A stretch of DNA of 7,571 nt, taken from NCBI GenBank assembly GCA_015660615.1, contig DQKQ01000229.1, positions 1-7,571 of the forward strand, in the 5' to 3' direction. Positions 1 through 5,451 of this stretch are shown here, piece after piece. The notes below the pieces were generated by a model, which did no database searches, was not told where the DNA came from, and saw only the letters and a program-made list of their open reading frames with translations. The DNA comes from Flavobacteriales bacterium (GTDB taxonomy: Bacteria > Bacteroidota > Bacteroidia > Flavobacteriales_D > Sanyastnellaceae). Every line of letters begins with the position of its first letter. The first letter of the stretch is position 1. The position numbers were made by a program, and so were the translations under genes.

Positions 1-2
1 AG

Positions 3-143
3 AAGTGTCCATTTTTTACTCTTACTGACTACCCGACGATGTTAGAGGTTGCTACGGAGTCTAATTACATTACTGAAGACCAAAAATCACAGTTATACTC
101 TTGGACCATCGACCCTGTTGCATGGAGTGAAAAACAACTTTAA
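3..143 (+). CDS. pyrE: Orotate phosphoribosyltransferase, C-terminal end (partial)
   Basis: An open frame enters from the left edge and ends at TAA 141-143, leaving 46 residues. The tail contains LTDYPTMLEVATESNYIT, then a region rich in charged and polar residues, then WTIDPVAW before the stop. From memory, this resembles the C-terminal helix region of Bacteroidota orotate phosphoribosyltransferases, which run roughly 'L.NY..LIEVA...GYI....L..W..DP..W'. The enzyme joins orotate to PRPP to give OMP in pyrimidine synthesis and acts in the cytoplasm. The catalytic and PRPP-binding parts lie outside the window, so the call rests on the tail and on the neighbour: an SRPBCC gene often follows pyrE in Flavobacteriia. 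Another cytoplasmic enzyme with a similar tail cannot be excluded. Confidence 0.7.
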   Translation, partial: KCPFFTLTDYPTMLEVATESNYITEDQKSQLYSWTIDPVAWSEKQL

Positions 144-155
144 ATTTATAGTAAT

Positions 156-569
156 ATGATGGCATTTGAAGGTCCAGAAGTAATCTTAGGTATTTCGATT
201 GAAGATTTAAAAGATGAGATCAACGACTTATCAAGATTAGGTAAATTACTTCCAGAAGGTGCTGTAAAAGATTTCACATCCAATGGTGATAAATGCTCTT
301 TTAAAGTAAAGGGAGGAGTTTCCATTCACCTTGAAAAAGATTTGTCAGAGTTAGCAGAAAACGTGCTCATTAAATTAAACACGGTATCGCCAACCCCCGT
401 TAAATTCAGTTTAGAGGCCGTCGCCGTGACGCACGTAGATGGTATTTCTTGCAGAGTTAGAAGTGATGCTGATTTAAATCCCTTCACTAAAATGATGGTT
501 GAGCCAGCTTTAAAGAGTTTATTCGAAGAATTGGCTGAGGGTATGAAGCAGAAGTTCCCTGTGTTGTAA
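156..569 (+). CDS. SRPBCC (START/Bet v 1-like) family protein
   Basis: This 137-residue protein has no signal peptide or membrane segment. It resembles the short SRPBCC-fold proteins commonly found next to pyrE in Flavobacteriia. Seen in the sequence are an N-terminal beta strand (FEGPEVIL), an LP turn near residues 32-33, a hydrophobic strand ending in KGG (residues 48-54), and a C-terminal amphipathic helix after NPFTKMMVEPAL (residues 109-119). That last segment matches the 'NP...MM..P......E.LA' ending of the family. SRPBCC proteins form a cavity that binds hydrophobic ligands; the ligand and role here are unknown. The start is ATGATG at 156 or 159, 12 bases after pyrE, so the two are probably cotranscribed. 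There is no clear ribosome-binding site, which is normal in this phylum. The gene faces birA tail to tail across 14 bases. Confidence 0.72.
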   Translation: MMAFEGPEVILGISIEDLKDEINDLSRLGKLLPEGAVKDFTSNGDKCSFKVKGGVSIHLEKDLSELAENVLIKLNTVSPTPVKFSLEAVAVTHVDGISCRVRSDADLNPFTKMMVEPALKSLFEELAEGMKQKFPVL

Positions 570-589
570 CTGTTTTATTCGAGTTACAC
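563..589. terminator. Weak hairpin over two convergent stop codons
   Basis: TGTAAC (565-570) pairs with GTTACA (583-588), and G563 can add a pair with C589 if T564 bulges out. The 12-base loop is T-rich. The stop codon of the upstream plus-strand gene (567-569) lies in one arm and the birA stop (584-586, read on the minus strand) lies in the other. The stem is short and has no long T tract, so it is at best a weak bidirectional terminator. It could also arise by chance from two facing TAA codons. Confidence 0.25.
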
Positions 590-1414
590 TTCCCCCATAA
601 AAGACCAAACAACATTTGAAGACTGCACCTTTATGTTATCTCTATCTATCTCAGAAAACACCCCTAGCCCATCTTTTCCTACCCCAAGTAAAGTTCCTTT
701 GAACGGCTTGTTGTTAATTGTATAGAGGCGTTCAGTATTTAGCCCAAAGAGCTCTTTGTTAAAATCTGTAAGAATTATTTCGTCGCCCCTTTCAGTTGAA
801 AGCATGTGGATTCTATTTTGAATAGAGTTGATTATGGGGAGCTCTGAATTTAGAGCTGAAATATTTTCACTGAGGTAATCATTTAGATTACCTGGCATTA
901 AATTGAAACCAGAAACTTGTTCTTTTGAAAATTTAGTGTCTAAATTAACACCTACACCGACAATTGATGCAGTCTGAGTTTCTCCACGCCAAGAATTTTC
1001 GATGAGAATTCCAGCAATTTTTCTAACTCCTGTATCTTCAATTAAGACGATATCGTTTGGCCATTTTATATTAAAATCCGCCTCTTTAATCCCCTCTATA
1101 AACGGAAAATTTCTTATTCCATCTAGTACGCCTAACGCAATTGCCATATTGAAAATGGAAGGTGCATATGTTATGTTTTTTATTATATAGCTAAGATTTA
1201 GATTGTTACCAGGGGAGGTGTGCCATCTTCTTCCCATCTGGCCTTTGCCCATTGTTTGATGCTCAGCAACAATAATCAGTTCAGAGGGAGTGTCAGGTTT
1301 ACGTAATAATTCAATAGCGTAATCATTTGTACTACTTACAGTTGTGAGCCTGAGAAGCGGATAGATTCCTCTGTTAGTTATTATTTTGCTAATGTTTACT
1401 ATATCGGGTGTCAT
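584..1414 (-). CDS. birA: Biotin--[acetyl-CoA-carboxylase] ligase, no DNA-binding domain
   Basis: Biotin-protein ligase activates biotin with ATP to biotinyl-AMP and attaches it to the biotin carboxyl carrier domain of carboxylases in the cytoplasm. Numbering from the chosen 276-residue start, the family motifs appear in order: SSTN at 27-30, the biotinyl-AMP loop GKGQMGRRW at 56-64, KWPND at 117-121, KIAGILIEN at 132-140 and GVGVNL at 153-158. A small C-terminal SH3-like region ends at VVWSF. There is no N-terminal winged helix, so this is a ligase only and not a biotin-operon repressor. I chose the ATG at 1412-1414 (protein begins MTPDIV). The frame stays open to another ATG at 1454-1456, but that adds an unneeded leucine-rich stretch and makes the 5' end overlap rsfS. 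The gene stands alone on the minus strand. Confidence 0.9.
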   Translation of the reverse strand: MTPDIVNISKIITNRGIYPLLRLTTVSSTNDYAIELLRKPDTPSELIIVAEHQTMGKGQMGRRWHTSPGNNLNLSYIIKNITYAPSIFNMAIALGVLDGIRNFPFIEGIKEADFNIKWPNDIVLIEDTGVRKIAGILIENSWRGETQTASIVGVGVNLDTKFSKEQVSGFNLMPGNLNDYLSENISALNSELPIINSIQNRIHMLSTERGDEIILTDFNKELFGLNTERLYTINNKPFKGTLLGVGKDGLGVFSEIDRDNIKVQSSNVVWSFMGEV

Positions 1415-1420
1415 CACTTG

Positions 1421-1447
1421 CAAAAGTAGTAACTTCGTAGCCTCAAA
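1421..1447 (-). promoter_or_regulatory. Possible Bacteroidota-type promoter for birA
   Basis: Read on the minus strand, TACTTTTG (1428-1421) matches the Bacteroidota/Flavobacteriia -7 consensus TAnnTTTG exactly. A TTTG (1447-1444) lies 15 bases upstream as a possible -33 element; the usual spacer is somewhat longer (about 17-23). A transcript from this site would begin at about 1414-1417, almost on the chosen birA ATG, giving a leaderless or near-leaderless mRNA. If the longer birA start at 1456 were used, this element would lie inside the gene. No matching promoter for rsfS was found on the plus strand of the same gap. Confidence 0.4.
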
Positions 1448-1454
1448 TTTTTGC

Positions 1455-1856
1455 ATGAAAAAACCGACTGTTACCGACTCTGATATTCTGCTAGACGCTG
1501 TTGTTAAGGGTCTCGAGGATGTTAAAGGTCACGAAATCTCTATTATTGATTTACGTGAGATTCATAATTCTATTGCCTCTTATTTTATTATTTCCCATGG
1601 TAATAGCCATACTCAAGTGGAAGCATTAACTGCTTCAGTTGAAAAAGTTGTTTTTGAAGCTTTAGGTGAAAAGCCAGTTAGCGTGCAGGGGTTAAGAACG
1701 GGTGTTTGGGCTATTGTTGATTATTTTGATATTGTAGTTCACGTTTTTCACAAGGACGCAAGGAGTAGATTTGCTTTAGAGGAGTTGTGGGGTGATGCGA
1801 ATATTACAAAACATGAATATGCCGAGCAAGAATTAGTAAACAATGCGGAAGTATGA
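1455..1856 (+). CDS. rsfS: Ribosomal silencing factor RsfS
   Basis: RsfS (also called RsfA, Iojap/DUF143 family) binds ribosomal protein L14 on the large subunit and blocks joining of the subunits when nutrients are scarce. The 133-residue protein covers the whole family domain: ISIIDLREI, then SIASYFIISHGNSHTQVEAL, then GLRTGVWAIVDYFDIVVHVF, ending in the hallmark LEELWGDA. The length is normal for the family. The frame is open upstream to an ATG at 1386, but those 23 extra residues overlap birA and do not look like family sequence, so ATG 1455 (MKKPTVTD) is preferred. This ATG shares the palindrome CATG with an alternative birA start on the other strand. The stop TGA (1854-1856) overlaps the ftsH start as ATGA, so rsfS is the first gene of the rsfS-ftsH-DUF2007-cdsA-psd operon. 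Confidence 0.92.
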   Translation: MKKPTVTDSDILLDAVVKGLEDVKGHEISIIDLREIHNSIASYFIISHGNSHTQVEALTASVEKVVFEALGEKPVSVQGLRTGVWAIVDYFDIVVHVFHKDARSRFALEELWGDANITKHEYAEQELVNNAEV

Positions 1857-3877
1857 GTGAGAATACGAAAAAACCTTCAACTAGTAAAAAGCCAACAGCT
1901 AAGAAAAAGTCGACATCTAAGTCGTCTATCCCTAAGAAAGATTCTGGTAAAAGTGTAAACTTTTATTGGATTTATGCTGTTGTGGGGTTGTTGTTGCTAG
2001 GAATGATTATGCTCAACTCCGATGGTGGAGGTAGTGAGATTCAGTTTTCAGATTTTAAATCTTATGTAGAGGAAGGTGATGTAGACCACGTGATACATGA
2101 TGATCATGTGTACAAGGTGTTTTTAACTGAATCAGCGAAAGAAGATTTAGTAGGTTCAAGTGATCAAGATTCAAAAGGGATTATGGGGCTGTATGCTGGT
2201 CCTGATGTTTGGTTTTCAATGCCTCCAGGAGATAGTTATACAGAAGATTACAAGCAGCTGACGGATTTAAACAATATAAATTCTAAGTATGAGCCAGTAA
2301 ATGAATGGGGACGACAGATGTTCTCATGGATTTTCTTCCTAGTGATAATGATAGTGGTTTGGATGTTCATTATGAAGCGAATGAGTGGAGGAGGTTCTGC
2401 GGGTAATCAAATTTTCAGCATAGGAAAGTCAAAAGCGAAGCTTCACGAAAAGGGAGACGCAACTGACATTACATTTAAAGATGTAGCAGGTGTAGATGAG
2501 GCAAAAGAGGAGCTGGAAGAGATTGTAGATTTCCTTATGAAACCCTCAAAGTACACTAAGTTGGGAGCTAAGATTCCTAAAGGAGCACTTCTTGTAGGGC
2601 CTCCAGGAACGGGAAAAACATTATTAGCTAAGGCTGTTGCAGGTGAGGCTAAGGTTCCTTTTTTCAGTTTAAGTGGTTCAGATTTTGTTGAGATGTTTGT
2701 AGGTGTAGGTGCTTCAAGAGTACGTGACCTATTTAAGCAAGCTAAAGAAAAAGCTCCGTCGATCATCTTCATTGATGAAATCGATGCAATAGGTAGAGCT
2801 CGTGGGAAAAATGCAAGTTTTAGCTCAAATGACGAAAGAGAAAACACATTAAATCAGTTACTAACTGAGATGGATGGGTTTGGTTCTAACAGTGGAGTTA
2901 TTATCATAGCCGCTACAAATAGAGCAGACGTATTAGATAAGGCTCTTCTTAGAGCTGGGCGTTTCGATAGACAAATTTATGTGGATATGCCGGATATTAA
3001 TGAGCGCAAGGCAATTTTCAAAGTTCATTTAAAACCTATTAAAACTGATAAGACAATTGATATAGACCTCCTGTCTAAGCAAACTCCTGGATTTACTGGT
3101 GCTGATATTGCTAACGTGTGTAATGAGGCGGCTTTATTTGCTGCTAGGAAAAGAAAAAATGCAGTGAGTCATACGGATTTCAACGAAGCTGTTGATAGGA
3201 TTGTTGGAGGTTTAGAGAAGAGATCTCGTGTGATTTCTGATACAGAAAAGAAGACTATAGCCTTCCACGAAGCAGGTCATGCCATTGTTAGTTGGTTACT
3301 GAAATATGCTTCTCCACTTATGAAAGTGAGTATAATTCCCAGGGGTAAGAGTCTTGGAGCTGCTTGGTATCTACCACATGAACGCCAGATTACTACAACA
3401 GACCAGATTTTTCATGAAATGTGTGCAGCAATGGGCGGACGTGCAGCTGAAAAAATAATATTCAATAAAATTTCCACTGGAGCGTTAAGTGATCTTGAGA
3501 AAGTAACGAAGCAAGCCCAGGCAATGGTTACAGTTTACGGTCTGAATGCCAAGATTGGTAATGTCAGTTATTACGACTCTAGAGGAGAACAGTCTTTTAC
3601 AAAACCATATTCTGAAGCTACAGCTCGTATAATTGATGAGGAAGTGAGTAAAGTTATAGAACAGGCTTACACAAAGGCACAAGAAATTCTAAATTTAAAT
3701 AAGAATAAACTGACAGAACTCGCTGAAGCTCTTCTTAAAGATGAGGTGATTTTTAAAGTTGACGTTGAGAGAATTTTAGGACCAAGACCTTTTAAAGAAG
3801 AAGAGGTTGGAGTTAAGTTGATAGAAGAAATCCCTAAAGCTGTCCGTAAGGTTAAAAAGAAACCTAAGTCTGAATAA
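1853..3877 (+). CDS. ftsH: ATP-dependent zinc metalloprotease FtsH
   Basis: FtsH is a hexameric inner-membrane AAA+ protease that pulls out and degrades misfolded membrane proteins and some short-lived cytoplasmic regulators. The 674 residues contain, in order: a lysine/serine-rich cytoplasmic tail (1-35), membrane segment 1 (about 37-55), a periplasmic domain (about 56-155), membrane segment 2 (about 156-175), the AAA module with Walker A GPPGTGKT (249-256), the pore loop MFVG (281-284), Walker B IIFIDEID (304-311) and the second region of homology with arginine fingers in RAGRFDR (367-373), and the M41 protease domain with zinc motif HEAGH (472-476). D547 in TGALSDL is the probable third zinc ligand. 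All key residues are present, so it should be active. The RAGRFDR and LGAAWYLP forms are typical of Bacteroidota. The C-terminus is again lysine-rich. The start overlaps the rsfS stop by four bases and the stop shares one base with the next ATG. Confidence 0.97.
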   Translation: MSENTKKPSTSKKPTAKKKSTSKSSIPKKDSGKSVNFYWIYAVVGLLLLGMIMLNSDGGGSEIQFSDFKSYVEEGDVDHVIHDDHVYKVFLTESAKEDLVGSSDQDSKGIMGLYAGPDVWFSMPPGDSYTEDYKQLTDLNNINSKYEPVNEWGRQMFSWIFFLVIMIVVWMFIMKRMSGGGSAGNQIFSIGKSKAKLHEKGDATDITFKDVAGVDEAKEELEEIVDFLMKPSKYTKLGAKIPKGALLVGPPGTGKTLLAKAVAGEAKVPFFSLSGSDFVEMFVGVGASRVRDLFKQAKEKAPSIIFIDEIDAIGRARGKNASFSSNDERENTLNQLLTEMDGFGSNSGVIIIAATNRADVLDKALLRAGRFDRQIYVDMPDINERKAIFKVHLKPIKTDKTIDIDLLSKQTPGFTGADIANVCNEAALFAARKRKNAVSHTDFNEAVDRIVGGLEKRSRVISDTEKKTIAFHEAGHAIVSWLLKYASPLMKVSIIPRGKSLGAAWYLPHERQITTTDQIFHEMCAAMGGRAAEKIIFNKISTGALSDLEKVTKQAQAMVTVYGLNAKIGNVSYYDSRGEQSFTKPYSEATARIIDEEVSKVIEQAYTKAQEILNLNKNKLTELAEALLKDEVIFKVDVERILGPRPFKEEEVGVKLIEEIPKAVRKVKKKPKSE

Positions 3878-4083
3878 TGAACGGATGGGTTGCTGTTTTT
3901 TCTGACTCTTTCGCCCCTGGGGTAGAGATGCGTAAGCAAGTCCTTATTGATTCTGATATACCTTGTGTAATTATGAATCGCCAAGACAGTAGTTACTCTG
4001 GAGTTGGTTTTGCTTCCATGGAAGTCCAACTTTTAGTGCCAGAAGATTTTGAGGAAAAGGCCAAAGCCCTCTTGCAGTTATGA
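3877..4083 (+). CDS. DUF2007-type small protein (putative signal-transducing protein)
   Basis: This 68-residue cytoplasmic protein has the look of the DUF2007 family: an opening WVAVFSDSFAPGVEMRKQVL (strand, then helix), IPCVIMNRQDSSY (a second strand and turn), and an ending VQLLVPEDFEEKAKALL (strand, then helix). This is the beta-alpha-beta-beta-alpha layout of a small GlnB-like or ACT-like fold. The biochemical role of the family is not established, and 'signal transducing' is only its database label. The start is fixed by TAATG: the last A of the ftsH stop is the first base of this ATG. The stop overlaps cdsA as ATGA. Being locked between ftsH and cdsA implies coupled translation with both and suggests a membrane or lipid-related role, but that is inference from position. 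Confidence 0.72.
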   Translation: MNGWVAVFSDSFAPGVEMRKQVLIDSDIPCVIMNRQDSSYSGVGFASMEVQLLVPEDFEEKAKALLQL

Positions 4084-4712
4084 ATGAATTAATCACTCGC
4101 AGCTTAACGGGGGTAGTTTTCATTTCTATAGTTGTTTTCGCTACGACTTTTGATATAATCTCTGCTTCTATCTTATGGGCCGTTGTTTTAGTACAAGGGT
4201 TAAAAGAGTACAAGAAGTTAAAGGGATCTCCACTTGGTTATTTGCTAATCACTATTGCTGTAGTGTCTTTGTGGGGGATGGGACGACCCTTTGATGCTTG
4301 GGTGGGTTTCATCCCGCATTATAGAGGATGGGATGTTGTGGCATTTTTAACTTGGATTTGGGCGAATGACACATTTGCATATATTGGAGGAAGGGTGTTC
4401 GGAAAGAAGTTTATTAAAAGAGGACTTGCTCCGAAAGTATCACCTAACAAGTCTTGGGAAGGAGCGTTTATCGGAGCTGTAGGAGCAGCATTCGTGGGGT
4501 GGCTTTGGATGGGGAATGAAGGTGCTTTGCTAGGAGTTTTGACTGGAATACTCTCTACTCTTGGTGATATAGTCCAAAGCGCACTTAAAAGACGTGCCGA
4601 AGTTAAAGACAGTGGGACCTTGTTGCCTGGGCATGGAGGTATTTTAGACAGGTTTGATGGGCTTCTGATTGCGGCCCCTGTAGTATTAATACTTAGAGCA
4701 TTTATTTTATGA
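4080..4712 (+). CDS. cdsA: Phosphatidate cytidylyltransferase, compact form
   Basis: CdsA transfers CMP from CTP to phosphatidic acid, making CDP-diacylglycerol, the precursor of all membrane phospholipids. It is an integral inner-membrane enzyme. The C-terminal half has the family core: DTFAYIGGRVFGK (97-109), SPNKSWEGAF (121-130), and the PROSITE-type signature from S167 to D193, including LKRRAEVKDSG and PGHGGILDRFD with the metal-binding aspartates. Hydrophobic segments lie near 10-40, 52-66, 86-95, 129-143, 149-165 and 194-210. At 210 residues it is clearly shorter than typical bacterial CdsA (about 265-285). The missing part is in the N-terminal membrane region, between the MNELITRSLTG start and the DTFAY motif. 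The frame is intact and the catalytic part is complete, so this looks like a compact enzyme, not a pseudogene. The start and the stop both overlap neighbours as ATGA. Confidence 0.93.
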   Translation: MNELITRSLTGVVFISIVVFATTFDIISASILWAVVLVQGLKEYKKLKGSPLGYLLITIAVVSLWGMGRPFDAWVGFIPHYRGWDVVAFLTWIWANDTFAYIGGRVFGKKFIKRGLAPKVSPNKSWEGAFIGAVGAAFVGWLWMGNEGALLGVLTGILSTLGDIVQSALKRRAEVKDSGTLLPGHGGILDRFDGLLIAAPVVLILRAFIL

Positions 4713-5368
4713 CATTACATAGGGAAGGTTTTATTCCATTGGGCTTGGTACTTGTAGTTTCAGCTTTGATTTTAGCTGTGTTATACTATCTCGAGGTTCC
4801 GGAAATAGCTATGTGGATTGTAGGATCTTGCTCTGCAATCGTATTCATATTATTCGCTCAATTTTTTAGAATCCCTCATAGAATCCCTTTGGGAGGTGTC
4901 GGAGACGTGATCTCTCCAAGTGATGGGAAAGTCGTAGTAATTGAGAAGGTAAAAGAGATAGAATACTTCAAGGATGAACGTATTCAAGTGAGTGTTTTTA
5001 TGAGCCCATTGAATGTTCATTGCCAGTGGAGTCCTATTACTGGACTTGTTAAGTACGTTAAATACCACTCAGGAAAATATCTTGTGGCTTGGCATCCAAA
5101 GAGTAGCATACAAAACGAACGAACGACTTTTGTAATAGAAGGCGAATGTGGTGAGGTTCTTTTTCGTCAAATTGCGGGTGCTGTAGCTCGCCGAATCCGC
5201 TACTATATCCAGCCAGGACAAACTTTAGTAAAAGGAGAGGAAGTCGGGTTCATAAAATTCGGTTCTAGAATTGATTTATACCTCCCCCTTGATGCCGAGA
5301 TTCTTGTAAATTTAGATGATAAGGTGACTGGGCGTGAAACAGTTATTGCAACCTTAAAAAGGTTATAA
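4709..5368 (+). CDS. psd: Phosphatidylserine decarboxylase (short, archaeal-like type)
   Basis: Psd removes CO2 from phosphatidylserine to give phosphatidylethanolamine at the inner membrane, using a pyruvoyl group made by self-cleavage. The 219 residues fit the short Psd type (about 210-230) found in Bacteroidota, not the longer E. coli type. Two membrane segments (about 8-27 and 33-52) precede the catalytic part. Visible motifs are SPSDGKV with D72, FMSPLNVH with H104, and the processing site FGS at 184-186. Cleavage between G185 and S186 would turn S186 into the pyruvoyl cofactor. The family's usual LGST is FGSR here, which is common in short Psd proteins. It overlaps cdsA as ATGA and works two steps later in the same pathway; phosphatidylserine synthase (pssA) is not in this window. 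It is probably the last gene of the operon. Confidence 0.95.
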   Translation: MTLHREGFIPLGLVLVVSALILAVLYYLEVPEIAMWIVGSCSAIVFILFAQFFRIPHRIPLGGVGDVISPSDGKVVVIEKVKEIEYFKDERIQVSVFMSPLNVHCQWSPITGLVKYVKYHSGKYLVAWHPKSSIQNERTTFVIEGECGEVLFRQIAGAVARRIRYYIQPGQTLVKGEEVGFIKFGSRIDLYLPLDAEILVNLDDKVTGRETVIATLKRL

Positions 5369-5370
5369 AT

Positions 5371-5393
5371 ATAATTTTTATGCTATAAATTAT
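5371..5393. repeat. AT-rich inverted repeat after psd
   Basis: ATAATTTTTA (5371-5380) and TATAAATTAT (5384-5393) form a 10-base stem with one mismatch and a 3-base loop (TGC). It begins three bases after the psd stop. The stem is entirely A/T and no T tract follows, so it would be a weak terminator on its own. In DNA this AT-rich it may be chance, although its place at the operon end fits a 3'-end function. Confidence 0.25.
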
Positions 5394-5413
5394 GGTATAG
5401 AGGTGATAATTGA

Positions 5414-5421
5414 TTAGTTTG
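5414..5421 (+). promoter_or_regulatory. Weak -7-like element upstream of the secreted-protein gene
   Basis: TTAGTTTG matches the Bacteroidota -7 consensus TAnnTTTG at five of its six defined bases. A convincing -33 TTTG is not present at the expected distance; only TATG near 5391 is close. If real, transcription would start near 5426, with a leader of about 25 bases before ATG 5452. This 83-base gap is the only place in the window where a separate promoter for the secreted-protein gene could sit. Confidence 0.25.
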
Positions 5422-5451
5422 GACTTCTAAATTCAGATTAACAATTTATTT

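Noticed and set aside
1002..1190. Plus-strand 62-residue open frame inside birA
   Set aside because: It is fully antisense to a well-supported BirA region that includes KWPND and KIAGIL, and it has no recognisable domain.
1386..1454. Longer RsfS N-terminus from ATG 1386
   Set aside because: The 23 extra residues overlap birA on the other strand and do not resemble the family; the standard RsfS length starts at 1455.
2443..2847. Minus-strand 134-residue open frame opposite ftsH
   Set aside because: It lies opposite the conserved AAA module (Walker A and B). Its serine- and proline-rich make-up is the expected shadow of that coding strand.
3667..4213. Minus-strand open frames opposite the ftsH end, the DUF2007 gene and the cdsA start
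   Set aside because: They are antisense to genes with clear families and tight operon joints, and show no domain, start context or promoter.
4080..4712. cdsA as a pseudogene because it is short
   Set aside because: The frame is intact from an overlapping start to an overlapping stop, and the complete catalytic signature is present.
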